A DNA stretch of 63,270 bases, from the NCBI GenBank assembly GCA_009919265.1, contig RGCF01000007.1:1-63270 (forward strand), read 5' to 3'. Within the stretch, counting starts at the first letter, position 1; every line of letters starts with the position of its first letter. Shown in pieces: positions 54,654 through 63,270 of the stretch. Source of the DNA: Bacteroidota bacterium (GTDB lineage: Bacteria; Bacteroidota; Ignavibacteria; Kapaibacteriales; UBA961). Below the pieces are notes generated by a model. It saw only the letters and a program-made list of their open reading frames with translations. It was not told where the DNA came from and searched no databases. A program made the translations under genes and the position numbers.

Positions 54654-56003
54654 TCAGGGAACTATTCTGTAAATCATTCTTGGGAATGGTATCACCTCAC
54701 GAATGTGCTCCGCGCCGGAAATCCATTTGACTGTCCTTTCAACTCCAAGACCAAATCCTGAATGCGGGACCGAACCATATTTTCTTAAATCTAGGAACCA
54801 TTCAAAAGCTTCTCTTGGCAAATCTTCATGTTCGATGCGAGAAAGCAATGCATCAAAGTCATCTTCTCTTTGACTACCACCGATGATTTCACCTGCACCT
54901 TCAGGTGCAAGCATGTCCATTGCGAGTGCAACTGTAGGCTGATCTGGATCACGCTTCATGTAAAACGCTTTAACTTCAGCGGGGTAGCGATGGATGATGC
55001 ATGGCTTATCAAATTGTTGCATGATGGCCTCTTCCTGAGGAGCTCCAAAATCTTCACCCCAAGGAAAATCGATTTGTAGTTCAGAACCATCTGATTGTTT
55101 TTTATTAAGCTTGACATTGTTCTTATTTAACCAATCAACTGCCTCTGTATAACTCATGCGATAGAAAGGTCTACGAATGGCTTCCAATTTTGAGATATCT
55201 CTGCCCATTGCAGCTAATTCTTTCTGACATGTTTTAAGCACATATTGCACGATATACTCAACAAGATCTTCTGCCAAATCCATGTCATCATTCAAATCGA
55301 AGAATGCCATTTCAGGCTCTACCATCCAAAACTCCGTCAAATGACGGCGGGTTTTTGACTTTTCAGCACGGAATGTTGGTCCAAAAGTATAGACCTTGCC
55401 CAAAGCCATCGCACTGGCTTCCGCATATAATTGTCCTGACTGTGATAAATAGGCACTACCCAGATCGAAATATTTTGTTTCAAAAAGAGTAGATGTACCC
55501 TCACATGCACTTGGTGTTAGAATAGGAGAATCCATCAACTTAAAGCCATTGCCGTCAAAGAAGTCCCTAATTGCTTTTATGACCGCAGCTCTGATGCGCA
55601 TGATAGCATGCTGTCTAGTACTTCTCAGCCATAAATGGCGATGTTGCATCAAAAATTCCGTACCGTGTTCTTTTGGAGTTATGGGATAATCTTTTGCTAT
55701 TTGCCATATTTTTAATGAGGCGACATCTACTTCCACACCACTGGGAGCTCTTGATTCAGCTCTCACTGTTCCGGTGATTGAAACCGAGCTTTCTTGGGTA
55801 AGCGATTTCGCTTGTTCGAATAGTTCATCACCTATTGTTGGTCTAAATGCTACGCATTGGACAATACCAGATCCATCACGCAATTTGATGAAGCATAACT
55901 TTCCTTTATCGGTTCTGTCAGACACCCATCCATTCAGGGTGACTTCTTTACCGATATGATCCGCCAAGTTCTCGATAGCGATATAGGAATGATACTGTGA
56001 CAT
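54654..56003 (-). CDS. asnS: Asparaginyl-tRNA synthetase
   Basis: 449 residues, class II. N-terminal OB-fold (VTLNGWVSDRTDKGKLCFIK), motif 2 FGPTFRAEKSKTRRHLTEFW, EPEMAFFDLN (AsnRS-type), and C-terminal motif 3 GFGLGVERTVKWI. I used ATG 56003; the longer frame has 29 hydrophobic residues that do not belong to the family. A GGAA lies about eight bases upstream. Its own terminator follows. Confidence 0.96.
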   Translation of the reverse strand: MSQYHSYIAIENLADHIGKEVTLNGWVSDRTDKGKLCFIKLRDGSGIVQCVAFRPTIGDELFEQAKSLTQESSVSITGTVRAESRAPSGVEVDVASLKIWQIAKDYPITPKEHGTEFLMQHRHLWLRSTRQHAIMRIRAAVIKAIRDFFDGNGFKLMDSPILTPSACEGTSTLFETKYFDLGSAYLSQSGQLYAEASAMALGKVYTFGPTFRAEKSKTRRHLTEFWMVEPEMAFFDLNDDMDLAEDLVEYIVQYVLKTCQKELAAMGRDISKLEAIRRPFYRMSYTEAVDWLNKNNVKLNKKQSDGSELQIDFPWGEDFGAPQEEAIMQQFDKPCIIHRYPAEVKAFYMKRDPDQPTVALAMDMLAPEGAGEIIGGSQREDDFDALLSRIEHEDLPREAFEWFLDLRKYGSVPHSGFGLGVERTVKWISGAEHIREVIPFPRMIYRIVP

Positions 56004-56113
56004 TATGATTCCAAAAACAATAGAATTGAAGAATAAGCTTGATAAAATTCTGTACAAAAAAACAAAAAAAATGGGAAAAAACCGCATCAATGCTCATTTT
56101 TCGCCATGCAAAC

Positions 56114-57391
56114 TTAAATCCAAAGAGATTGATATTCCCCGTTTGCATCATACATGTTGGCTTGCTTTTTCGTGTTGAACACTCTGTCTTGTCGTGGATC
56201 ATTACCAACACCGGCAACATACATCCAATTTCCCCAATTACTTGCAACATCATAATCTATCAATTGTGATTCAAACCATTCCGCTCCGATACGCCAATCT
56301 TGTTTGAGTATGTGAACAAAATAACTTGCAACATTTTGTCTACCTCGATTTGACATAAACCCTGTGAGCAATAACTCTTTCATGTTTGCATTAACAAAAT
56401 TATCCTGAGTTCTTCCAAATCTCCAATCATCGATTAATTTCTGATCATGATCAACACATTGCTTCTTTCCTCTGATTCCTTCGAAACGGAAACAAGCATC
56501 ACCATGTTTTTTTATTGTCCATTGAAAAAATTCACGCCACAATAATTCAAATTTCATCCAGTATGTAGATTCATTCGCTTGATATTGATCTTCATAGTGA
56601 TTGATTGTTCGCATGATATGCTTCACTGACAATGCGCCCAATGCAAGCCATGGGGAAAATTTTGAAGAATAGACATCACCAATCAATCCATTTCTTGTTG
56701 ATTTATAAGTTGCTATTGCATGAGTTTCGTTAGTATAATAATGTAATCTTTTTAAACCTTCAATTTCTCCCCCAATGGCTTTCAAAGCCGATCTTGGGTC
56801 AGGTTTTATATAGATTCCATCGTCTTTCCATGTCCATTGATGCTCAATAGTAACCTTCGGTATTGGTAATGGTGGAAGATCTATATCTACCAATTCATTT
56901 ACATCATACCCTTGCGAGGATTCCATCAATGTTCTAAATGTTGTAAAGGTATCGGGCAGTTGTTGTAATGCAAAAGGAAGTTGTTGTTCAGTATAGAATG
57001 TTCTGCTTTCAAATCGACGGACAGGAATATTTACAGCTTGCTCTACTGCATTGATGCAATTGATTTCTTCTGATGCAATTGGTTCTTCAACATGAATGCA
57101 ATTAATGTCAAATATGCGTACAAGTTCAGGAAGAATTTCCTCCGGATTTCCTTCTAAGATGAAGAGTTCACTGTTTTTTACTTGCAATGATTCTTTCAAA
57201 GCGAGTAGAGTTTGTTTCAGAAATGTTTTTCTAAATGGCCCAATTCGCGGGAATCCATGCGGAGAATTTTCCTCGGATTTGGTAGAAAAAATATAGACCG
57301 GAAGCAAAGCTTCCGCATGACTTGCAGCATGAAATGAAGGCATATCATGCAAACGCAAATCAGAAGTAAACCAGTGGATTATTCTATTCAT
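56114..57391 (-). CDS. Cryptochrome/photolyase, DASH type
   Basis: 425 residues from ATG 57391, which has AGGAA upstream. Photolyase N-terminus IIHWFTSDLRLHDMPSFHAA, FRTLMESS in the linker, the FAD-pocket SSKFSPWLALGALS, FELLWREFFQW, and the DASH-style ending TGFMSNRGRQNVASYFVHIL, NWMYVAGVGNDP and NTKKQANMYD. DASH enzymes bind FAD and often an antenna; they repair CPD lesions mainly in single-stranded DNA. It is unlinked to other light genes here. Confidence 0.93.
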   Translation of the reverse strand: MNRIIHWFTSDLRLHDMPSFHAASHAEALLPVYIFSTKSEENSPHGFPRIGPFRKTFLKQTLLALKESLQVKNSELFILEGNPEEILPELVRIFDINCIHVEEPIASEEINCINAVEQAVNIPVRRFESRTFYTEQQLPFALQQLPDTFTTFRTLMESSQGYDVNELVDIDLPPLPIPKVTIEHQWTWKDDGIYIKPDPRSALKAIGGEIEGLKRLHYYTNETHAIATYKSTRNGLIGDVYSSKFSPWLALGALSVKHIMRTINHYEDQYQANESTYWMKFELLWREFFQWTIKKHGDACFRFEGIRGKKQCVDHDQKLIDDWRFGRTQDNFVNANMKELLLTGFMSNRGRQNVASYFVHILKQDWRIGAEWFESQLIDYDVASNWGNWMYVAGVGNDPRQDRVFNTKKQANMYDANGEYQSLWI

Positions 57392-57646
57392 AAAGGTTCC
57401 TAACGCACATAATTGAACATTTGTGCCCGAATTAGTGAATTCAACAGTCCTCAAATGGTCAAAAAAAGGTCAGAATGTGGAAGATTTGATGTTTCATGCT
57501 TGGCTAAAAAATTGTAATTTGTCCACGATTATGCCTAATTCTAGTATTTGCATTGACTGCAGTTTGCACTGTTTAGACATATATCCTTAGAAATCAATCT
57601 CTTAACTAGACTGAACAATCAAAGACCGTACTCGGAGCATGGATTT

Positions 57647-59389
57647 ATGCCTCAGATCATCATTGACGGACAAAGAATAGAAGCAGCCCCAGGCCAAACC
57701 ATCATCGAAGCTGCATTGCATGCAGAGAAAACCATTCCCCATTTTTGTTGGCATCCCGGTTTAAGCGTAGCAGGAAATTGCAGAATGTGCTTGGTCAATG
57801 TTGGTTTCCCCAAGAAAGGTGCTGATGGTCAAACCGAGATTGATGCCGAGGGAAATGTAGCAGTTCAGTGGGGTCCGAAACTGAGCATTGCCTGCGCAAC
57901 TCCGGTTGCGGATGGAATGATTGTCGATACAGAAGGACAACGCACCGAGCATGCCCAACATGCCATCATGGAATTTTTGCTTATAAACCATCCTCTTGAT
58001 TGCCCAATCTGCGATGAAGCCGGTCAATGCAAATTGCAAGAATATGCATTCAAACATTCCAATGGCAAGAGTAGATTCATTGAACAAAAAAATCACAAAG
58101 ATAAACGCGTACCTCTTGGACCAAATGTATTGTTCGATGGTGAGCGATGCATTTCCTGTTCACGATGCATTCGCTTTGCTGATGAGATTGCCAAGCAGCC
58201 AGCATTGACATTTGTTCAACGTGGCGATCATGTGACAATACAAACATTTCCCGGAATGGAATTCGATAGTCCTTATTCCATGAATGTGATTGACATTTGT
58301 CCAGTGGGTGCTTTGACAAGCATAGATTTTCGTTTTCATTCTCGCGTTTGGGAAATGAGTTTTACTGACTCAATCTGTCCTGGATGTGCCCGTGGTTGCA
58401 ATATAAAATTGGGTGTGCGCGACAATGAATTGCAACGCATTGAACCAAGAACCAATATGCACGTAAACGAATATTGGATGTGCGATGCAGGACGATTGGA
58501 GAATTATCACTTTGTGAATGAACATCGTTTAACCGAGCCGATGATAAAAGGCGAACAAAGTGATTGGGATACAGCACTTGCTGCATCAGCAGATATCATC
58601 AAAGCATATAAGCCATCAGAGATCATGGTCATTGGTTCAACTCATGGCACGAATGAAGATATTCACACGACAGTACAATTTGCTCGCGAAATTATACAGA
58701 CTCACAATATTGATTTCATTGAGCATCGCGACCCGGCATTTGCTGATGAGTTTCTCAAATTGGCAGACCGCACTCCAAATCAAGCTGGTGCAATTGCACT
58801 AGGCTTACGATCTAATGAAGCTGTAACTAAAGATAATCTCGCTGAACGCATTGCAAAACATCAAGTCAAAGTCATTATTGCAATTAATGAAGACGTTTCT
58901 GCATTTGCAACATCAGTTGAGCATGTTATTGCGATCGCAAGTAATCACAATGCAACTACAAAGTCATCAACTATAGTACTTCCCGCTTCAACCTATGCAG
59001 AAGTTGAAGGAACATTCACGAATGCTGATAATCGCGTTCAATTAATTGAACCTGCGGTAACCACAAAAGAGAATGAGCGATATATGGGTATGAACATGAG
59101 TCGCTGGGATAAGTTGGGTGCATTCAATGATCGCTGGACACAAGGCGAGCGTCGTAATGCGCGTCCAACTTGGAAGATCATTGCCGGACTTTCTGCTTCT
59201 TGTGGTAGTCCGATGGCATATACCAGCGCTGAGGATGTGTTCGCTGCTATTGCTACACATAATCAGCATTTTAAAGGCATGAGTTATGCCCTACTCGAAG
59301 AATATCAAGGTTTAAAACTCGGCAAAGCATCGGAACCAGAAGCAAAAGCCGTCATATATGAATCACATGTGTTGAAACCACAAGTGTAA
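57647..59389 (+). CDS. nuoG: NADH-quinone oxidoreductase subunit G
   Basis: 580 residues, the short form of NuoG. N-terminal 2Fe-2S cysteines (HFCWHPGLSVAGNCRMC, then LSIACATP), HPLDCPICDEAGQC (His/Cys N5-type cluster), CISCSRC plus DICPVGAL, and an N7-type CPGCARGC with a later Cys. The C-terminal half belongs to the molybdopterin oxidoreductase fold but is shortened. CGGAG precedes the ATG by nine bases. About 100 bp upstream a TTTG and a TAGTATTTG could be a promoter, with an extra base in the -7 box. First gene of nuoGHI. Confidence 0.92.
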   Translation: MPQIIIDGQRIEAAPGQTIIEAALHAEKTIPHFCWHPGLSVAGNCRMCLVNVGFPKKGADGQTEIDAEGNVAVQWGPKLSIACATPVADGMIVDTEGQRTEHAQHAIMEFLLINHPLDCPICDEAGQCKLQEYAFKHSNGKSRFIEQKNHKDKRVPLGPNVLFDGERCISCSRCIRFADEIAKQPALTFVQRGDHVTIQTFPGMEFDSPYSMNVIDICPVGALTSIDFRFHSRVWEMSFTDSICPGCARGCNIKLGVRDNELQRIEPRTNMHVNEYWMCDAGRLENYHFVNEHRLTEPMIKGEQSDWDTALAASADIIKAYKPSEIMVIGSTHGTNEDIHTTVQFAREIIQTHNIDFIEHRDPAFADEFLKLADRTPNQAGAIALGLRSNEAVTKDNLAERIAKHQVKVIIAINEDVSAFATSVEHVIAIASNHNATTKSSTIVLPASTYAEVEGTFTNADNRVQLIEPAVTTKENERYMGMNMSRWDKLGAFNDRWTQGERRNARPTWKIIAGLSASCGSPMAYTSAEDVFAAIATHNQHFKGMSYALLEEYQGLKLGKASEPEAKAVIYESHVLKPQV

Positions 59390-59418
59390 TGTTGCACCTT
59401 TTTAATTGCAGGTAATAG

Positions 59419-60480
59419 ATGGATGCCATTCCAGTTGGCGCTTTAATCATCGGCGCAAAACTATTCATCATAGTCAATGGACTGCTTGTCATAGCAGCAT
59501 ATCTTGTCTATTTCGAACGCAAGATTTCTGCATGGATGCAAAATCGCGTGGGTCCAAATCGTGTAGGACCTCTCGGATTGTTTCAATCATTTGCCGATGT
59601 GTTCAAGCTCTGGACAAAAGAGGATATTGTTCCCGCCATGGTTGATAAGCGTTATCATCTCATCGCACCACTCATTTCCATGACAGTTGCAATGGCTGCT
59701 TATGCAGTTATACCTTTTGGTGAATATTATGTGAATGGCGCAAATATTATGGCTGTTGCGCCAGGCATCAATATTGGAATACTATATATTTTGGCGATGT
59801 CTTCAATTGGAGTTTACGGTATTACCCTTGCAGGTTGGTCTTCTAATAATAAATATTCTTTGCTTGGTGGCTTGCGATCTGCAGCACAAATGATTTCCTA
59901 TGAATTATCAATGGGGCTTGCACTCATTGGTGCTCTGATGATTTCAGGCTCACTTGATTTAGTGGAGATTGTTAAATCTCAAGCAGGTGGAAAATGGAAT
60001 GCCTTTTTTCAACCACTCGGTTTTGTGATTTTCCTCGTAGCTGCATTTGCGGAAACGAATCGCGCCCCATTTGATTTGCCCGAAGCAGAGCCAGAACTTG
60101 TTGGCGGTTATCATACCGAATATAGCGGGATGAAATTCGGCTTGTTTTACCTTGCTGAATATGTGAATATGTTTACAGCATCATGTCTTATGGCGCTCAT
60201 TTATCTTGGAGGATGGGATGTACCATTTCTCTATGATCAATTGGCATCGATAGGAATTGGTCAAGGAAATCCATTATTGGGATTGATACAATTCAGCGTC
60301 TTTTTTGGAAAAGTCGTACCCATGTTATTCCTGTTTTATTGGGTTCGCTGGTCACTTCCCCGTTTCAGATATGATCAATTGATGAATCTTGGTTGGAAGA
60401 TCATGTTGCCACTTGCACTTGCAAATATTTTGCTGACAGGCACTGGTATCATGCTACTCAAACATTTTGGAATCATGTAA
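59419..60480 (+). CDS. nuoH: NADH-quinone oxidoreductase subunit H
   Basis: 353 residues with about eight membrane helices. Conserved RKISAWMQNRVGPNRVGPLG loop, quinone-site region EADIVP-type (KEDIVPAMV), and AAFAETNRAPFDLPEAEPEL. It is the quinone-binding membrane subunit next to the proton channel. 29 bp after nuoG, 27 bp before nuoI. Confidence 0.96.
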   Translation: MDAIPVGALIIGAKLFIIVNGLLVIAAYLVYFERKISAWMQNRVGPNRVGPLGLFQSFADVFKLWTKEDIVPAMVDKRYHLIAPLISMTVAMAAYAVIPFGEYYVNGANIMAVAPGINIGILYILAMSSIGVYGITLAGWSSNNKYSLLGGLRSAAQMISYELSMGLALIGALMISGSLDLVEIVKSQAGGKWNAFFQPLGFVIFLVAAFAETNRAPFDLPEAEPELVGGYHTEYSGMKFGLFYLAEYVNMFTASCLMALIYLGGWDVPFLYDQLASIGIGQGNPLLGLIQFSVFFGKVVPMLFLFYWVRWSLPRFRYDQLMNLGWKIMLPLALANILLTGTGIMLLKHFGIM

Positions 60481-60507
60481 TAACACTTAGTCCATTCGGA
60501 GAGATCC

Positions 60508-61005
60508 ATGAACATACAGCATAATATTGAATCAGAGAGAATGTCGTTCTGGGAAAAGATTTATCTACCTGAGATTGGTCGAGGACTAGCATTGACATTC
60601 AAACAAATGTTCAAACCAAGTTTCACAAGACAATACCCAGAAGAAAAATGGATTCCAACAGGTTCTTATAGGGGGCGTCCTGTACTGGTTTTGGAAGAAG
60701 AAGGTGAACGCTGTGTGGCTTGTGGATTATGCTCAAGAGTTTGTCCTGCTCTTGCGATTGAAGTGCGCGCGGGCGAGACTGATAAAGTGAAAGAGCGTTA
60801 TCCAGAAAAATTCGAAATCAATATGCTCCGTTGTATTTATTGTGGTTTTTGCGAAGAGGTTTGTCCTGAAGAAGCAATCATCATGAGTAAGGATTATGAA
60901 TTGGTATTCACAGATCCTCAAGATGCAATCTTAGGCAAAGACAAATTACTTATCCCAATTGCGCAATTACAAGACCGTCTCGAATATTTGCGCCAATATC
61001 GATAA
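60508..61005 (+). CDS. nuoI: NADH-quinone oxidoreductase subunit I
   Basis: 165 residues. Two ferredoxin-type 4Fe-4S motifs: CVACGLCSRVCP and CIYCGFCEEVCP, which carry clusters N6a/N6b toward the quinone. N-terminal amphipathic stretch LTFKQMFKPSFTRQYPEE. GGAGA lies about six bases before the ATG. Last gene of the nuo run, with a terminator 18 bp after it. Confidence 0.96.
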   Translation: MNIQHNIESERMSFWEKIYLPEIGRGLALTFKQMFKPSFTRQYPEEKWIPTGSYRGRPVLVLEEEGERCVACGLCSRVCPALAIEVRAGETDKVKERYPEKFEINMLRCIYCGFCEEVCPEEAIIMSKDYELVFTDPQDAILGKDKLLIPIAQLQDRLEYLRQYR

Positions 61006-61022
61006 TACGACAAACGTAACCC

Positions 61023-61061
61023 AAGAGCAAGTCCATATATGGTGGCTTGCTCTTTTTTTTT
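61023..61061 (+). terminator. Intrinsic terminator of nuoGHI
   Basis: AAGAGCAAG / CTTGCTCTT stem, inner CCATATATGG palindrome in the loop, followed by a run of T's. Confidence 0.92.
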
Positions 61062-61120
61062 CTCTGAAACTTTGTTTCCAACACATTCGTAATTGCATAC
61101 ATTAATACCAATACATTGAA

Positions 61121-61369
61121 ATGAAAGCTGACTTGCACATTTTTTCTCATGAAAATCTCTTAGCTCAAATGCAATCATCAGAATTGACATTGGGTTATCA
61201 CACAGTGCAGTTTTATGTAGAATCTCCAGGCATACCTGCAAAGCATGTCACTGATACTATTGAGACATTCTATTTATCCCCTTCAGGTGGAACTTTGCGA
61301 GATAAATCAATGAATATTGTGATTTACAGTGCAAAGTATGATAAGTACAAAGGATATGGAAAAGCATAA
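61121..61369 (+). CDS. Small hypothetical protein
   Basis: 82 residues, not recognised. Predicted mixed alpha/beta, no membrane segment or signal (LGYHTVQFYVESPGIPAKHV, then KSMNIVIYSAKYDKYKG). It has no clear SD. It lies between the nuo terminator and the M16 genes with its own short upstream region, and 12-36 bp before the M16 gene depending on that gene's start. It could be a spurious frame, but it covers the gap well and reads as a normal protein. Confidence 0.5.
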   Translation: MKADLHIFSHENLLAQMQSSELTLGYHTVQFYVESPGIPAKHVTDTIETFYLSPSGGTLRDKSMNIVIYSAKYDKYKGYGKA

Positions 61370-61405
61370 GCAAAACAATTCATGTTTCATTATACAATGA
61401 GTTCT

Positions 61406-62749
61406 ATGAAATACTCAAAACTCCCAGCATTGTCATTGACAGTCATATTTGCTTTAAGCATACTAACTGTACAATTGCAAGCACAAATCAATCCTATAAC
61501 ATTCGAAGAATTCACTATGAAAAATGGTTTGCATGTAATTCTTCATAAAGATGTTTCTGCTCCCAATGTAGCGGTCTTGGTACAATATAGAGTAGGCGCA
61601 AGAGATGAAGATCCGAAAAGAACCGGATTTGCCCATTTCTTTGAACATCTCATGTTTGAGGCAACTGACTATTATAAAAGAGCATCGCTTGACAAACTCA
61701 TTCAAGGAGCCGGTGGTGAATTGAATGCATATACATCTTTTGATGAAACTGTGTATCATTTTGAAGTCCCTAGTAATGAAGTACGATTACCACTTTGGAT
61801 TGAAGCATCACGTATGCGCACATTGCATGTGGATTCAATTGGCGTTGAAACACAGAGAGGTGTAGTGAAAGAAGAGAGAAAAAATCGATATGACAATACA
61901 CCTTATGGTGATTGGTTTGAGCGTACATCTAGCAAATTGTTCAATAATGGCATGTATAGCTGGACACCTATTGGAACAGCACAACATATCGACAATGCAA
62001 GCATTGATGAATTCAAACAATTCTATAATAACTACTATCAGCCAAATAATGCCACATTGGTTGTATCAGGCGATATCGATGTGAAACAAGTAAAAGGGTT
62101 CATCAATGACTATTTTGGGAAATTACCCAAAGGCGCACAACCAAAGAGATCAGATGTAGCGCTCAAACCTATGAATCCAGGTATAGTTCGCGAAACAATC
62201 GAGGATGCCAAAGCACAATTGCCTGCAGTATTCATGGGATATCGTGGTCCGAAGATTGGCGAGAAAGATGCCTATGCAATGTCAATGCTTATGGATATCA
62301 TGCGCTCCGGAGAAAGTTCACGCTTATATCAACGACTCGTGGACAAGGATCAATCTGCTGTGCAAGCAAGTGGAGGAGCGCAAAATTTACAAGCATCAGG
62401 AATGATGTTCATGCTTGGGATTATAGCTCCTGGCAAAACTGTTGATGAAGCAGTTAAAGCCATAGATGAAGAAATCGAGAAAGTAAAAATGAATGGAGTG
62501 ACAGATGAAGAGTTTACCAAAGCAAAAAATATTGCAGAGGTACGATTCATAGAAGGCAAAAAAAATGTACTTGAAAAAGCGCGTTCACTTGCACGCTATC
62601 ATACCTACTTTGGCAAGGCATCAATGATCAATACAGAAATCAAAGATTTCATGTCGATCAAAAAAGAGGATCTGCAAAGAGTGGCAAAGCAGTATTTCAC
62701 TCAAGATTCACGTGTTGTCATTCAATATATGCCGAAACAAAAACAATAA
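61406..62749 (+). CDS. M16-family zinc peptidase, catalytic subunit
   Basis: 447 residues from the third Met (KYSKLPALSLTVIFALSIL is a signal peptide; ATG 61382 adds eight residues). The inverted zinc motif HFFEH in GFAHFFEHLMFEAT and the downstream Glu in VKEERKNRYDN complete the M16 site. N- and C-terminal pitrilysin-like halves are present. It is exported to the periplasm and, with the next gene, forms the usual active/inactive pair. Confidence 0.92.
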   Translation: MKYSKLPALSLTVIFALSILTVQLQAQINPITFEEFTMKNGLHVILHKDVSAPNVAVLVQYRVGARDEDPKRTGFAHFFEHLMFEATDYYKRASLDKLIQGAGGELNAYTSFDETVYHFEVPSNEVRLPLWIEASRMRTLHVDSIGVETQRGVVKEERKNRYDNTPYGDWFERTSSKLFNNGMYSWTPIGTAQHIDNASIDEFKQFYNNYYQPNNATLVVSGDIDVKQVKGFINDYFGKLPKGAQPKRSDVALKPMNPGIVRETIEDAKAQLPAVFMGYRGPKIGEKDAYAMSMLMDIMRSGESSRLYQRLVDKDQSAVQASGGAQNLQASGMMFMLGIIAPGKTVDEAVKAIDEEIEKVKMNGVTDEEFTKAKNIAEVRFIEGKKNVLEKARSLARYHTYFGKASMINTEIKDFMSIKKEDLQRVAKQYFTQDSRVVIQYMPKQKQ

Positions 62750-62780
62750 TCTTCTTTTGATCACACAATTTTTAAATATC

Positions 62781-63270
62781 ATGAAACGATTAATTATTCT
62801 CATAGCCTTCATCTTTGGAATGCAGACAGCATTTGGACAAGGATTCAATCTTGGTGAAAAGCCGGGTCCACTGCCTGCAAAAGAATTTACATTTCCAAAG
62901 TACACAGAATTGTTCTTATCAAATGGCTTAAAGGTTTATGTCATAGAAGACCATGAACAACCAACTGTCAATCTTCGCCTGCAAATTCGCGGAGGAGAAG
63001 TTTCAGAACAAATCCCCGGTACTGCTGCTATGGTAGCAGAAATGCTAACCAAAGGTGCAGGAAAAAGGGATGCCCTCACGATAGCCAAAGAGCTCGATGG
63101 AGTTGGTGCAGGAGTGAGCGCATCATCAAGCGGCGATATTACATCAGTCACCGGCGAAAGTATTTTGAAGCATATGCCAATCATGCTTGAAATATTTTCA
63201 GATGTCATTCGCACAGCCAATTTCCCTGAAGATGAGTTTGCAAAACTCAAAAAACAGAAAATGTCTGAAG
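62781..63270 (+). CDS. M16-family peptidase, non-catalytic partner (partial)
   Basis: From ATG 62781, 163 residues are visible and the frame is open at the window edge. Signal peptide (KRLIILIAFIFGMQTAFG), then FLSNGLKVYVIEDHEQPTVN and IRGGEVSEQIPGTAAMVAEM. Where active M16 proteins have HxxEH this one has AAMVAEM, so it lacks the metal site. Such subunits pair with the active one to close the chamber. It lies 31 bp after the catalytic gene. Confidence 0.88.
   Translation, partial: MKRLIILIAFIFGMQTAFGQGFNLGEKPGPLPAKEFTFPKYTELFLSNGLKVYVIEDHEQPTVNLRLQIRGGEVSEQIPGTAAMVAEMLTKGAGKRDALTIAKELDGVGAGVSASSSGDITSVTGESILKHMPIMLEIFSDVIRTANFPEDEFAKLKKQKMSE

Noticed and set aside
62980-63060. Second M16 gene as a decayed pseudogene lacking HxxEH
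   Set aside because: Non-catalytic partners of this type are normal in M16 pairs and the frame is intact to the edge.

Overview
The window is a compact, AT-rich stretch of chromosome (roughly 36-38% G+C by eye) that is almost entirely housekeeping genes. I see no phage, insertion sequence, CRISPR array or integrase. Several traits point to the Bacteroidota/Chlorobiota (FCB) side of bacteria. These are the uppS-bamA pair, the order tRNA-Tyr, -Gly, -Thr, -Trp then secE-nusG-rplKAJL-rpoBC, a DUF3857/transglutaminase protein, DUF2520 and DUF1684 proteins, an IcmF-like B12/G-protein, a glutamine-dependent NadE, and a TTG-N19-TAnnTTTG type promoter before the tRNA cluster. Shine-Dalgarno sites such as AAGGAG before rpoB are still used. 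A deep-branching lineage (Ignavibacteria or Kapabacteria-like) is a reasonable guess, but the sequence does not prove it.

Layout. 1-6.3 kb (minus): the 5' part of bamA, uppS, a SpoIIE/RsbU-type phosphatase, a YbaK-type deacylase and a TPR/LuxR regulator. 6.4-10.8 kb: a small membrane protein, a convergent hutG-like gene, then a plus-strand run dcd, DUF1684 lipoprotein, sixA, trxB, DUF2007. 10.8-21.9 kb (minus): ferritin, ricT, a 1250-residue TPR/DUF3857/transglutaminase protein, a DAO-family oxidase, an AI-2E transporter, a bacilliredoxin, prfB with a programmed +1 frameshift, and hutH. 21.9-34.0 kb (minus): the transcription/translation core rpoC, rpoB, rplL, rplJ with an L10-leader-like RNA, rplA, rplK, nusG, secE and four tRNA genes. 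34.2-46.2 kb (mostly plus): rpmG, dapD (minus), a GNAT protein, a vanadium-haloperoxidase-family protein, pfkA, mutL, ftsH, holB, an LptF/LptG permease and a B12-domain/GTPase protein. 46.2-57.4 kb (minus): a tightly overlapping run from cysS down to a small acidic protein (DUF2520, secreted protein, fcl, glycosyltransferase, nadE, YkgJ), preceded by asnS and a DASH-type cryptochrome/photolyase. 57.6-63.3 kb (plus): nuoG-nuoH-nuoI, a small unknown, and two M16 peptidase genes, the second cut by the window edge.

Points most worth a second look: an FtsH that lacks about 27 residues of its AAA+ lid; a stand-alone N-terminal half of IcmF (B12 domain plus G-protein chaperone, no mutase domain); a terminator for the ferritin operon lying inside the convergent DUF2007 gene; a near-SOS-box palindrome before ftsH; a HutH with Ser-Ser-Gly at the MIO triad; and a phosphofructokinase with a mixed ATP/PPi signature. 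I did not find an obvious new multi-gene defence or metabolic system.
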